A DNA stretch of 64,000 nucleotides, taken from Streptomyces tsukubensis. GTDB lineage: Bacteria > Actinomycetota > Actinomycetes > Streptomycetales > Streptomycetaceae. The position numbers were made by a program, and so were the translations under genes. The notes below the pieces were generated by a model. That model was not told where the DNA came from, searched no databases, and saw only the letters and a list, made by a program, of their open reading frames with translations. Numbering within the stretch: position 1 is the first letter of the stretch; every line of letters begins with the position of its first letter. This document shows, piece after piece, positions 24,870-34,110 of the stretch. The stretch is taken from contig NZ_CP020700.1 in the NCBI RefSeq assembly GCF_003932715.1, forward strand, positions 5,974,501 to 6,038,500, read 5' to 3'.

Positions 24870-26726
24870 GTGGTACGCGCACGCGCCGGAACCACCGGGA
24901 GCCGCCGCAGCAGACGCCGGGCCCGCACCAGGCTCGGCAGATTCCTCGCCGCCACCACGGCGGCCGCCCTCACCGTCACCGCCCTGGTCACCTCGGCGAC
25001 CACCGCCCGCGCCGCCGACGCCGAACTCGCCGTCAACGGCGGCTTCGAGGCCGGGCTCAGCAACTGGACCTGTTCCGCGAACACCGGCACCACCGTCACC
25101 GCCCCGGTCCGTACGGGCGCCGCCGCCCTCAAGGCCACCCCCGCGGGCTCCGACAACGCCCGCTGCAGCCAGACCGTCAACGTCCAGCCGGGCTCGCAGT
25201 ACACGCTCAGCGGCTGGGTCCAGGGCGGCTACGTCTACCTGGGCGTCACCGGCACCGGCACCACCGACGTGTCCACCTGGACGCCCGCCGCGGCGAGCTG
25301 GCAGAAGCTCTCCACCACCTTCCGCACCGGCCCGGCGACCACCTCCGTCACCCTCTACACCCACGGCTGGTACGGCACGCCCGCCTACCACGCCGACGAC
25401 ATCTCCCTCTTCGGCCCCTCCGGCGGGCCGGTCACGATCCCCACCGCCCCGACCGGTGTGACCGCCGGATCCCCCGGCTCCACCTCCGTACCCCTGGCCT
25501 GGAACCCCGTCTCCGGAGCCACCGGCTACCACGTCTACCGGGGCGCCGACCGGGTCGCGTCCTCCGCATCGGCCTCCGCCTACGTCAGCGGACTGACGCC
25601 GTCCACCACGTACGACTTCGAGGTCACCGCCGTCAACAGCGCGGGCGAATCCCCGCGGTCGGCAGCCGTACGGGTGACCACCACCAGCGGCGGAGGCGGT
25701 GACGGCGGGCTGCCGCCGCACGCGCTCGTCGGCTATCTGCACACCAGCTTCGCCAACGGCTCCGGCTACACCCGGATGGCCGACGTCCCCGACTCCTGGG
25801 ACGTCATCAACCTCGCCTTCGGCGAACCGACCTCCGTCACCTCCGGCGATATCCGCTTCAGCCTCTGCCCGGTGACCGAGTGCCCGAACGTGGAGTCCGT
25901 CGCCGACTTCAAGACCGCCGTCAAGGCGAAGCAGGCCGCGGGCAAGAAGGTCCTCATCTCCATCGGCGGCCAGAACGGCCAGGTGCAGCTCGGCTCCACC
26001 GCCGCCCGGGACGCCTTCGTCACCTCGGTCTCCCGGATCATCGACGAGTACGGTCTCGACGGCCTCGACATCGACTTCGAGGGCCACTCCCTCTCGCTGA
26101 ACACCGGGGACACCGACTTCCGCGCCCCGACCACCCCCGTGATCGTCAATCTGATCTCGGCGGTCAAGACGCTGAAGGCGAGGTACGGCGCCAAGTTCGT
26201 GCTCACCATGGCGCCGGAGACCTTCTTCGTCCAGCTCGGCTACCAGTTCTACGGCTCGGGACCCTGGGGCGGCCAGGACCCGCGGGCCGGCTCGTATCTG
26301 CCGGTCATCCACGCCCTGCGCGACGACCTCACCCTGCTCCATGTGCAGCACTACAACTCGGGTCCGATCATGGGCCTCGACAACCAGTACCACACGATGG
26401 GCAACGCGGACTTCCACATCGCGATGACGGACATGCTGCTCACCGGCTTCCCGGTGGCGGGGAACACCGCGCGGGTCTTCCCGCCGCTCCGGCCCGAACA
26501 GCTCGCCATCGGCATGCCCGCGTCCACCCAGGCGGGCAACGGACACACCCCGCCCGGCGAGGTCAACAAGGCTCTCGACTGCCTCACCAAGAGGGTCAAC
26601 TGCGGCTCCTACCAGACCCACGGCACCTGGCCCGCGCTGCGCGGACTGATGTCCTGGTCGATCAACTGGGACCGCTTCAACCAGTTCGAGTTCTCCCGGA
26701 ACTTCGACGCCTACCGCTGGAGCTGA
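24870..26726 (+). CDS. secreted GH18 chitinase with N-terminal carbohydrate-binding and FnIII domains
   Basis: This 618-residue secreted enzyme starts with an Arg-rich signal peptide (cleavage after about ARA-47). A CBM-like beta-sandwich follows (about 50-190, AELAVNGGFEAGLSNWTC). Next come a fibronectin III domain (about 195-275), a Gly linker and the GH18 barrel (about 285-618). The catalytic motif DGLDIDFE places the acid Glu at 404. It hydrolyses chitin to oligomers outside the cell. GTG at 24870 has GGAGG at a spacing of five. The promoter carries a DasR-type box. Its 3' end overlaps the convergent PAP2 gene by 16 bp. Confidence 0.95.
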   Translation: MVRARAGTTGSRRSRRRARTRLGRFLAATTAAALTVTALVTSATTARAADAELAVNGGFEAGLSNWTCSANTGTTVTAPVRTGAAALKATPAGSDNARCSQTVNVQPGSQYTLSGWVQGGYVYLGVTGTGTTDVSTWTPAAASWQKLSTTFRTGPATTSVTLYTHGWYGTPAYHADDISLFGPSGGPVTIPTAPTGVTAGSPGSTSVPLAWNPVSGATGYHVYRGADRVASSASASAYVSGLTPSTTYDFEVTAVNSAGESPRSAAVRVTTTSGGGGDGGLPPHALVGYLHTSFANGSGYTRMADVPDSWDVINLAFGEPTSVTSGDIRFSLCPVTECPNVESVADFKTAVKAKQAAGKKVLISIGGQNGQVQLGSTAARDAFVTSVSRIIDEYGLDGLDIDFEGHSLSLNTGDTDFRAPTTPVIVNLISAVKTLKARYGAKFVLTMAPETFFVQLGYQFYGSGPWGGQDPRAGSYLPVIHALRDDLTLLHVQHYNSGPIMGLDNQYHTMGNADFHIAMTDMLLTGFPVAGNTARVFPPLRPEQLAIGMPASTQAGNGHTPPGEVNKALDCLTKRVNCGSYQTHGTWPALRGLMSWSINWDRFNQFEFSRNFDAYRWS

Positions 26727-27433
26727 TCCCCGGGACGCGGCGGGTCAGCCGGTGGACCTGTCGGCGGGCTCGTTGACGGGTTCGTCGGCGGGCTCGTCGG
26801 CGGGAACAGCAGCAGGAGCAGCGCGCCGAACAGGCACCAGCTGCCGATGACGTCCAGCGGCCAGTGATAGCCGCGCAGCACCAGACCGATGCCCGTCGCC
26901 AGGGTCAGCAGCCCGGCGGCGGGCATCGCCGCTGCCCGGGCCGCGGGCGGCAGCGCGGGGCGCAGCAGCAGGGCCGCGGCGCCGAAGGCGACGAGGGCGG
27001 TGGCCGCATGTCCGGAGGGGTAGTAGCCGGTCGCCTCGGTCAGCGGCCCCGGCCGGTCGAGGAGCGCTTTGAGCGGGACGACCAGGGCCGGTACGGCGGC
27101 GATCGCGAGGACCGCGTGCAGCATGGCGTACCCCCGCTCTCGGCGCGGTGTCGTGAGCGCGCGGTTGACGGGGTCCGGGCGCCACGCGGTGTACAGCAGG
27201 GCCGCGGCCAGCACCGGCAGCGCGATCCCGAGACTGCCGAGGTCGGCGAGGAGTTCGGTGACCGGGCGCGGCCCCCGTCCGGCGACGGCCCGGGAGATCC
27301 GCTCGTCCAGCGCGCGCAGCGGTCCGCCCGCCGTGACCTGCCAGGTGACCAGGGCGAAGAGCAGCAGCAGTACGAGGGCGGCGGCGAGCCGCCGGGGCCG
27401 GGAGGCGCCCGGCAGTCCGGGGAAGCGCGGCAC
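26711..27433 (-). CDS. PAP2-family phosphatase (membrane)
   Basis: This is a membrane phosphatase of about 240 residues with the PAP2 motifs in order: KALLDRPGP, YPSGHAATAL and RGYHWPLDVIG (catalytic His in the last two). Five or six hydrophobic segments are visible. It probably dephosphorylates a lipid phosphate such as undecaprenyl pyrophosphate or phosphatidate. The GTG start at 27433 is a guess based on where the membrane domain begins; the frame stays open to ATG 27679. The tail (PPTSPPTNPSTSPPTGPP) is encoded by short tandem repeats. Confidence 0.72.
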   Translation of the reverse strand: MPRFPGLPGASRPRRLAAALVLLLLFALVTWQVTAGGPLRALDERISRAVAGRGPRPVTELLADLGSLGIALPVLAAALLYTAWRPDPVNRALTTPRRERGYAMLHAVLAIAAVPALVVPLKALLDRPGPLTEATGYYPSGHAATALVAFGAAALLLRPALPPAARAAAMPAAGLLTLATGIGLVLRGYHWPLDVIGSWCLFGALLLLLFPPTSPPTNPSTSPPTGPPADPPRPGDQLQR

Positions 27434-27963
27434 ACGCAGCAGACACAGCAGACGCGGAAAGGCCGGCTGCCTCGGAACAGGGGGGGTAGTTCCGAAACAG
27501 CCGGCCGGACCGGGCCGCCGCGCGCCCCGGGGGGTTTGGGGCGAGCGGCCATCCGATCGGTGAGGAGTCCCGGAACCCAGGGCTCCGGTGCCGTGCGCAA
27601 AGGCACGCGAGGAACAGTGCTGGGGATGCGCCGTTCCCGGGTCGCCCGCGGAGAACCGCGGGCGGGGTGTTTCTCTCATCCTGCAGAAACCGTACGGCAG
27701 TGGTCGGACGGGGGACAGGCGGATCGCGATCCCGCCACAGCTTCTTCACAGGCCCTGACGGTTGCGGTCCGCCGGGGCGCGGCCGTGGCGAAGGCCCTGG
27801 CGAGCGGGGCTCGCCAGGGCCTTCAGCCGCTGGTCACGGGGCTGTCCGCCGGACGCCCACGGCACGGGGCCGGGGGCGTCCGGCCCATGACCGGCGGCCG
27901 CTTCGGGGCCGGTGGACCGGGAACCGACAGCCGCTTCGGGGCCGGCGGTCCGGGGCCGTCTGC
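27434..27963. other. gene-free stretch between gabT and PAP2 gene
   Basis: If the PAP2 start is at 27433, about 530 bp carry no gene. It holds the strong gabT terminator at 27791-27823 and a second dyad (GCCGGACGCCC and GGGCGTCCGGC, about 27849-27885). It also holds a direct repeat of about 25 bp containing CGCTTCGGGGCCGG (around 27896-27925 and 27926-27955). The part 27434-27679 could instead be coding if the PAP2 protein begins further upstream. Confidence 0.5.
27791..27823 (-). terminator. strong hairpin terminator of gabT
   Basis: A perfect 15 bp stem (AAGGCCCTGGCGAGC against GCTCGCCAGGGCCTT) closes a GGG loop, 141 bp past the gabT stop. It is flanked by A and T at the stem base, giving a short A/U stretch on either strand. 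Confidence 0.88.
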
Positions 27964-29298
27964 TCAGAGCGCGGCGAACGCCTGCTCCAGAATGTCCAGG
28001 CCCTCGTTGAGCAGGTCCTCGCCGATCACCAGCGGCGGCAGGAAGCGCAGCACGTTCCCGTAGGTGCCGCAGGTCAGCACGAGCAGGCCCTCGGCGTGGC
28101 AGGCCTTGGCGAGCGCCCCGGCCTCGGCCGCGGCCGGCTCCTTGGTGGCGCGGTCCTTGACCAGCTCGATGGCGATCATGGCGCCGCGGCCCCGGATGTC
28201 ACCGATGACGTCGTACTTCTCGGCCATCGCCGCGAGGCGGGCCTTCATGACCTCTTCGATGCGCCGGGCCTTGGCGTTGAGGTCCAGTTCCTTCATCGTC
28301 TCGATGGAGCCGAGCGCGCCGGCGCAGGCGACCGGGTTGCCGCCGTAGGTGCCGCCGAGGCCGCCCGCGTGCGCGGCGTCCATGATCTCGGCGCGGCCCG
28401 TCACGGCGGCCAGCGGCAGACCGCCCGCGATGCCCTTGGCGGTGGTGATCAGGTCCGGGACGATGCCCTCGTCCTCACAGGCGAACCACTGGCCGGTGCG
28501 GCAGAAACCGGACTGGATCTCGTCGGCGACGAACACGATCCCGTTGTCCTTGGCGAACTGCGCGATCGCCGGCAGGAAGCCCTTGGCCGGCTCGATGAAA
28601 CCACCCTCGCCCAGGACCGGCTCGATGATGATCGCGGCGACGTTCTCGGCGCCGATCTGCTTGCTGATCTGGTCGATGGCCTGCGCGGACGCCTCGGCAC
28701 CGGCGTTCTCGGCACCGGTCGGCCAGCGGTAGCCGTAGGCCACCGGCACCCGGTAGACCTCGGGAGCGAACGGGCCGAAGCCCTGCTTGTACGGCATGTT
28801 CTTGGCCGTCAGCGCCATGGTGAGGTTGGTGCGGCCGTGGTAGCCGTGGTCGAAGACGACGACGGCCTGGCGCTTGGTGTAGGAGCGGGCGATCTTCACC
28901 GCGTTCTCGACGGCCTCGGCGCCGGAGTTGAACAGCGCGGACTTCTTCGCGTGGTCACCCGGGGTCAGCTCGGCGAGCGCCTCCGCGACCTCCACATAGC
29001 CCTCGTACGGCGTCACCATGAAACAGGTGTGGGTGAAGTCGGCCAGCTGGGCGGAGGCCCGGCGTACCACGGCCTCGGCGCTGGCGCCGACACTGGTCAC
29101 GGCGATGCCGGAGCCGAAGTCGATCAGCCGGTTCCCGTCGACGTCCTCGATGATGCCGCCACCCGCACGGGCCGTGAACACCGGCAGCACGGAGCCCACA
29201 CCGGCGGCGACCACGGCGGTCCGGCGGGCCTGGAGCTCGACCGACTTCGGGCCGGGGATGGCGGTGACGACGCGGCGCTCCTGCGGAATCGCAGTCAT
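27964..29298 (-). CDS. gabT: 4-aminobutyrate--2-oxoglutarate transaminase
   Basis: This 444-residue class III PLP aminotransferase has the Schiff-base lysine K288 (TTAKGIAGGLPL), D259 in FVADEIQSGFCRTG, and the GabT-typical NSGAEAVENAVKIAR, HGYHGRT and IIEPVLGEGGF. It converts GABA plus 2-oxoglutarate to succinic semialdehyde and glutamate. ATG at 29298 has AGGAG at a spacing of six. It stands alone on the minus strand with its own terminator, divergent from a membrane ATPase gene. In the window it is the enzyme that would receive GABA from the two aminobutyraldehyde dehydrogenases. Confidence 0.95.
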   Translation of the reverse strand: MTAIPQERRVVTAIPGPKSVELQARRTAVVAAGVGSVLPVFTARAGGGIIEDVDGNRLIDFGSGIAVTSVGASAEAVVRRASAQLADFTHTCFMVTPYEGYVEVAEALAELTPGDHAKKSALFNSGAEAVENAVKIARSYTKRQAVVVFDHGYHGRTNLTMALTAKNMPYKQGFGPFAPEVYRVPVAYGYRWPTGAENAGAEASAQAIDQISKQIGAENVAAIIIEPVLGEGGFIEPAKGFLPAIAQFAKDNGIVFVADEIQSGFCRTGQWFACEDEGIVPDLITTAKGIAGGLPLAAVTGRAEIMDAAHAGGLGGTYGGNPVACAGALGSIETMKELDLNAKARRIEEVMKARLAAMAEKYDVIGDIRGRGAMIAIELVKDRATKEPAAAEAGALAKACHAEGLLVLTCGTYGNVLRFLPPLVIGEDLLNEGLDILEQAFAAL

Positions 29299-29682
29299 GA
29301 GGGGCTCCTGGGGGTGCTCGGGAGTGGGGGTGCTCGGCGGTACTGCTCAGCGGTTCTGCCGGCTCGTGCTGAATCGTTCTGATCGGAATCGTTCGGACTC
29401 GTCATGCGCAGGTTAGGGCCGGGGGAGGGGGGTGGGCATGCGCCGTTCGGGAGTGTTGGCGGCGGTCCCCTTGTCCGCGCCGGACATAGCGGCGCCCGGC
29501 GGGACGGCGGGACGGCTGAGGGCTTCCGGTACAGGGACGGACACCCGCGCTTCGGACGTCCCCGGACACGCTCCGGGCGTGCGGCGGGTGTCCGGGTGGG
29601 GCGGATCGGTGAACTCCCCGCCCCGGGGCACTAGATTGGGCCCGCACGGAGGCGGGCCTGGCTGGTCAGGGGGCAGCGGTTC
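29299..29682. promoter_or_regulatory. divergent promoter region gabT / membrane ATPase
   Basis: These 384 bp carry both promoters. A direct repeat GAATCGTTC occurs at 29371-29379 and 29386-29394, 15 bp apart, 75-95 bp upstream of gabT, and may be an operator. A candidate plus-strand promoter is GTGAAC (29609-29614), 17 bp, TAGATT (29632-29637), about 45 bp before the ATPase start. The remainder shows nothing I can name. Confidence 0.4.
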
Positions 29683-32112
29683 ATGGACAGGGATTCCTCG
29701 GGTACCTCGGGTGCTCACGACGCGTACGGAACGCCGGGAGGGTACGGCGCGCACGGAGCGGGTCCACGACCCGCGCCGCTGCCGCCGCCGATGCCCGCGC
29801 AGCCCCCCGCACCCGGCCCTGCGGAGGACCGGGCCCGCCCTGCCGTGCCCCCTCCCGCTGCCCCTGCCGTCCCCGCGGTTCCGGGGCACGCCCCCGTCAC
29901 CCGCCCGGCCGTCGCCGACTGGCTGCGCACCCCCCGCCCCCCGGCGGCCCCCGGCATCTGGCGCCCGGGCCATGTCCCCCGCCCGGACGAGGCCCCCGAC
30001 CTGGTCCCCGGCCGCCAGCTTCTCAGCGGGGCGCTGATCGCGTTCCTGGTGGGGTGGCTGCTGTGGTCGCTGCTGTGGAACGGGTTCCTGGAGGGGTGGT
30101 GGATCTTCATCGACAACTGGTGGCTGCTGCCGTTGAAGTGGCTGACCCCCAATGAATGGACCAGCCCACGGTCCGGGAACTTCGGCGTCTTCGTCGCCCT
30201 GACCAACGTCTACTACGGCATCCTGCTGTGCCTCATCTCCGTCGGTATGGGCCGGGTGGGGAACTGGGCCGAGGTCTGGCGCCGCTACGGAGCACCCCTG
30301 TGGCCTCTGTTCGTCCTCATTCAGAGCGTGTGGTTCGACCTGCGTGACATCGGCGAGGCATTCTCGCCGCCGCGGTCCTGGCCCGTTTATGCGTCCAACG
30401 TTCACTACCTGCTGCTCGCGCTGGCCGTTGTCGCGGTGGTCACCAGGGCCGGGACCTGGCCGGTCGCCCGGCGTCTGCCCCGCCGGGCGGAGGCCGGGCG
30501 ACCGCCGGCCGCCACCGGGCCGGAATCGGACCCCACCACCTGGCCCGAACTCCGCGCCGCCGGTCTCGGTGACGCCGCCGAGAGCCTGGCCCGGGCGGTC
30601 CACGGCGGCACCCTCGGTGATGTCGACTACGCGCGGATCCGCCGCGCCTGGCAGGGGGTGAGCGCCCGTCCCGACCGGCTCGCGGCCTTCACCGGCGCCG
30701 TCCGCGACCACGGCCCCGCCGCCTGCGCACACCCCTCCGGCGTCCGGGACCTCCCGGTCCGCAGCGCCCTGCACGACCTCGCCACCGGGCAGGTGCGGAT
30801 CGGCACGGCGGTCGACAACGAACGCAATCCCTACGCCCGCCGGACCACCGGCGTCGCCCTCGACCCCGCCCTCCTCGGCACCTCCCTGCTCGCCGTCGGC
30901 CCCTCCGGCTCCGGCAAGAGCGTCCGGCTGATGCGGCCGGTCGTCGAGTCGCTCTGTCTGCACGCCCTCGCCAACCGCGCGGCCGTCGTCGCCGTCACCG
31001 CGTACGGCTCCGGGCTCGCCCCGGACGACGCCTTCGACCTGGTGATCGCCGTGGGCCGCCCCGGGGCGACCCACGACCTCGACCTGTACGGCGGCTCCGA
31101 CGACCCCGACGAGGCGGCCCGTACCCTCGCCGAAGCACTCGTGGGCGACCTCGCCGCCACCCTCCCCGGCGGTGACGGCAGGCGGGCCGCGACCGCGCTG
31201 GCCCAGCTGATCGGCCCGTACCGCAGTGTCCACGGCCGCTTCCCGGCCGTCCCGGAGCTCCGGGAGCTGCTGAGCGGCTCACCCGCCGCGTCCGGCGCCC
31301 TGCGCACGGCCCTGGAGGCGCGGGGCGGCCCAGAGGCCGCTGCCCAGCTGCGGGAGCTGGACGCCCGGGAGCGGCAGTCGGCGCGCGCCGACGACATCGG
31401 CGTGCTCCTCGCCGAGCGGATCGCGTTCCTGGACCGGCCCGCGTTCGCCGGTTCCTTCCGTACCGACGGCAGCGGACGCCAGTTCTCGCTGCGCGCCGTC
31501 GAGCATCCGCTGCGGGTCCGGATCGACCTGCCCGAGCGCGGCCACGCCGAAGCGTCCCGGATCGTGGCCCGGCTGGTGCTCGCCCAGTTCACGGAGGCTG
31601 CCCCGGCCCGGTCCGACCGGTCCCTGTTCGCCGCGCTGGTCCTGGACGACGCCGCGTACACCGTCACCGCGGACTCCGTCCGGGCCGTCCAGCGGCTGCG
31701 CTCCGCCAACGCGGGGGTCGTGCTCGCGCTGCGCACCCTGGAGGACGTCCCGGAGCCGCTGCGCGGGCCGCTGCTCGGCGCGGTGGGCTGCCGGATGGCG
31801 TTCTCGGGGCTCGCGCCGTGGGACGGCAACCGGTTCGCCGAGGCCTGGGGCACCGAGTGGGTACAGACCCGGGACGTCACCAACCGGCAGATCATCTCCG
31901 ACGAGCCGCTGACCAAGGCCCTGCACATGATGCGCCGCCTGGTCACCGGGCGGGCGGCGACCGCGGAGGCGGTCACCGTCCGCGAGGTGGAGCGGGCCCG
32001 CTGGTCCGCCTCCGATCTGGCGCACCAGGTTCCCGCCGGGCATGCGGTGCTCTCGCTGACGACGGTCGGGGGCGACCATACGCCGCCGCTGCTGGTGGAT
32101 CTCCGGACCTGA
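29683..32112 (+). CDS. membrane-associated ATP/GTP-binding protein
   Basis: This 809-residue protein has a Pro/Ala-rich N-terminus (to about 105) and two or three membrane segments (about 112-240). The cytoplasmic part has a P-loop GPSGSGKSV near residue 406 and an acidic-hydrophobic strand FAALVLDDAAY that could be Walker B. The layout, a membrane anchor followed by a VirD4/FtsK-like ATPase core, suggests a DNA- or protein-pumping motor, but no relaxase or secretion genes are nearby. Orthologs are, as I recall, conserved in Streptomyces as ATP/GTP-binding proteins of unknown role. ATG at 29683. Confidence 0.8.
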   Translation: MDRDSSGTSGAHDAYGTPGGYGAHGAGPRPAPLPPPMPAQPPAPGPAEDRARPAVPPPAAPAVPAVPGHAPVTRPAVADWLRTPRPPAAPGIWRPGHVPRPDEAPDLVPGRQLLSGALIAFLVGWLLWSLLWNGFLEGWWIFIDNWWLLPLKWLTPNEWTSPRSGNFGVFVALTNVYYGILLCLISVGMGRVGNWAEVWRRYGAPLWPLFVLIQSVWFDLRDIGEAFSPPRSWPVYASNVHYLLLALAVVAVVTRAGTWPVARRLPRRAEAGRPPAATGPESDPTTWPELRAAGLGDAAESLARAVHGGTLGDVDYARIRRAWQGVSARPDRLAAFTGAVRDHGPAACAHPSGVRDLPVRSALHDLATGQVRIGTAVDNERNPYARRTTGVALDPALLGTSLLAVGPSGSGKSVRLMRPVVESLCLHALANRAAVVAVTAYGSGLAPDDAFDLVIAVGRPGATHDLDLYGGSDDPDEAARTLAEALVGDLAATLPGGDGRRAATALAQLIGPYRSVHGRFPAVPELRELLSGSPAASGALRTALEARGGPEAAAQLRELDARERQSARADDIGVLLAERIAFLDRPAFAGSFRTDGSGRQFSLRAVEHPLRVRIDLPERGHAEASRIVARLVLAQFTEAAPARSDRSLFAALVLDDAAYTVTADSVRAVQRLRSANAGVVLALRTLEDVPEPLRGPLLGAVGCRMAFSGLAPWDGNRFAEAWGTEWVQTRDVTNRQIISDEPLTKALHMMRRLVTGRAATAEAVTVREVERARWSASDLAHQVPAGHAVLSLTTVGGDHTPPLLVDLRT

Positions 32113-32312
32113 TCCGCCGCGGCATCACGGCAGGCGGCCCCCGGACGCCGCCTGCCCACCACCGCCCGGTCGACCCGTCCCGGGCTGCCGTACTGCTACG
32201 ACCTGGCAGAATCGGAGCAGGCCGTTCATACGCGACGGCGCAATGCCTGTTGCCTCTCCCGCGCGCCGCCGTATCCCGTCCGGCGCCCCCTCCCCGAAGG
32301 GCCCACGGTCCC

Positions 32313-33932
32313 ATGCCCCTCACGCTCGCCGCGCTGGTCCAGCACTCCGCGCTCAAGCTCACCGTCCGGGCGGGCGAGGACGAGCTGGACCGGGAGGTGC
32401 GGTGGGCGCACGTCAGCGAGCTGGCCGATCCCGTGCCGTATCTGGAGGGCGGGGAGCTGCTGCTCGTCACCGCGATCAGGCTCGACGTGCACGACCCCGA
32501 AGCCATGCGGCGCTATGTCCGCCGGCTGACGGAAGCCGGGGTCGTCGGGCTCGGATTCGCCGTCGGCGTCCACCACGACGCCGTACCGGACGCGCTGCTG
32601 GAAGCGGCGAGGGAAGCGGACTTTCCGCTGCTCGAAGTGCCCCGGAAGACACCGTTCCTCGCCATCGGCAAGGTGGTCTCGGCAGCCATCGCGGCCGATC
32701 AGTACCGTGCGGTGACCGCGGGCTTTGCGGCCCAGCGGGAGCTGACCCGCGCCGCGCTCGCGGGCGGCCCCGGTGCGGTCCTCGCCCGGCTCGCCGGCTA
32801 CGTCGACGGCTGGGCGGCGCTCTACGACACCTCCGGCGCCGTCGTCGCCGCCGCACCCGACTGGGCGGCCCGGCGGGCGGCCCTGCACTCCGCCGACGCC
32901 GAACGGCTCCGGGAGCGGCCCGCGCCCGCCAGCGTCGTCGTCGCCGACACCGGCACCGGGAACGACCGCGTCGAACTCCAGTCCCTGGGCACCGGACGCC
33001 GGGTCCGCGGTGTGCTGGCGGTGGGGACCGGCGCACCCCTCGGTACGGCCGAGCGGTACGCCGTCCATGCCGCCATCGCCCTGCTCACCCTCGCCACCGA
33101 ACGGACCCGCTCCCTCCGGCACGCCGAGCGGCGGATCGGCGCTGCCGTGCTGCGGATGCTGCTGGCCGGGCACCCGGACGACGCCCGCTCGGTCGCCGGA
33201 GACCTGTACGACACCCTCCTCGACGCCCCCTTCCGGGTGCTCGTCGCCGAACCCGCCGACCCCGCGGCGCCGGACGCCGACGAGGTCCTCGGGAATCTGG
33301 CCGAGTCGCTGGAGTCCGCCGCATCGCGGGCGGGCGAGCCCGTCATCGCCGTACGGGAACCGGCCGGCCGGCTGGTGGTGCTGGCCGCCGACGGGGGAGC
33401 GGCCCTGGAGTCCTGCGCTGGTACGCACCCGGACCAGCCCGCGCAGCCCGCGCAGGCCGGGGTATCCCCCGGCGACGGTGGAGAGCCGCCGCTGCACCTC
33501 GGGCTCTCCGCCGCCACCCCGGCCGGTCCGGGCCCCGCCGCCGCGCCCGCCGCCCTCCGCCAGGCCGAACAGGCGCTGTCCGTCGCCCGGCGCCGGGGCC
33601 TGGCCGTCGTCGAACACGGCGAACTGGTCGCGGGCTCCGTCCTGCCCCTCCTCGCGGACGATGCGGTACGGGCCTTCGCCGACGGGCTGCTGCGGCCCCT
33701 GTACGAGCACGATGCCACCGGCCGCGGCGATCTCGTGGCGTCCCTGAGGGCCTGGCTCTCCCGCCACGGACAGTGGGACGCGGCGGCGGCGGACCTCGGA
33801 GTGCACCGCCATACGCTCCGCTACCGGATGCGGCGCGTGGAGGAGATCCTCGGCCGCTCCCTGGACGATCCCGACGTCCGGATGGAGCTCTGGCTCGCCC
33901 TGAAGACAACGGAACCCCCGCCCCGCGCCTGA
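32313..33932 (+). CDS. PucR family transcriptional regulator
   Basis: This 539-residue regulator has an N-terminal PucR domain (residues about 5-125, including RWAHVSELADPVPYLEGGEL) and a central GGDEF-like or variable region. The C-terminal PucR helix-turn-helix is about 480-535 (WDAAAADLGVHRHTLRYRMRR). Members control purine, GABA and amino acid catabolism. A Pro/Gln/Ala-rich insertion lies near residues 372-390. ATG at 32313 gives the complete PucR domain. It sits between gabT and an aldehyde dehydrogenase, so control of GABA or amine breakdown is a reasonable inference. Confidence 0.92.
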   Translation: MPLTLAALVQHSALKLTVRAGEDELDREVRWAHVSELADPVPYLEGGELLLVTAIRLDVHDPEAMRRYVRRLTEAGVVGLGFAVGVHHDAVPDALLEAAREADFPLLEVPRKTPFLAIGKVVSAAIAADQYRAVTAGFAAQRELTRAALAGGPGAVLARLAGYVDGWAALYDTSGAVVAAAPDWAARRAALHSADAERLRERPAPASVVVADTGTGNDRVELQSLGTGRRVRGVLAVGTGAPLGTAERYAVHAAIALLTLATERTRSLRHAERRIGAAVLRMLLAGHPDDARSVAGDLYDTLLDAPFRVLVAEPADPAAPDADEVLGNLAESLESAASRAGEPVIAVREPAGRLVVLAADGGAALESCAGTHPDQPAQPAQAGVSPGDGGEPPLHLGLSAATPAGPGPAAAPAALRQAEQALSVARRRGLAVVEHGELVAGSVLPLLADDAVRAFADGLLRPLYEHDATGRGDLVASLRAWLSRHGQWDAAAADLGVHRHTLRYRMRRVEEILGRSLDDPDVRMELWLALKTTEPPPRA

Positions 33933-34055
33933 CCCGGCCTCCCGGCGCCCCGGTCCCCAACGGCCCTGGTGTACGAAAGCGCCGCGCCGCCCCCTGACCA
34001 GCCCCGCAGCCGCCCCCGCGCCCCAGCCGGTGCCGCATGCCCCTCATCCCCCGGT

Positions 34056-34077
34056 TTCTGCCCGATGACGGGCAGAA
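34056..34077 (+). terminator. perfect hairpin downstream of pucR / upstream of transporter promoter
   Basis: TTCTGCCCG pairs perfectly with CGGGCAGAA around an ATGA loop. It lies 124 bp past the PucR stop and directly before a promoter-like TTGGCA. It is probably the pucR terminator. Confidence 0.6.
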
Positions 34078-34080
34078 CTC

Positions 34081-34110
34081 TTGGCAGCAACACCTGTCAG
34101 TACCTAAAGT
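34081..34110 (+). promoter_or_regulatory. promoter of the EamA transporter gene
   Basis: TTGGCA (34081-34086), 18 bp, TAAAGT (34105-34110) is a good vegetative-type promoter for this genome. It would give a leader of about 100 nt before the ATG at 34221. Confidence 0.55.

Noticed and set aside
27434..27679. N-terminal extension of the PAP2 protein to ATG 27679
   Set aside because: The extension is Arg/Pro/Gly-rich without conservation signals and the ATG lacks a well-spaced ribosome-binding site; kept only as a possibility.
26745..27749. Alternative minus-strand frame over the PAP2 region
   Set aside because: It is Arg/Pro-rich without domains, whereas the frame ending at 26711 carries the PAP2 motifs.
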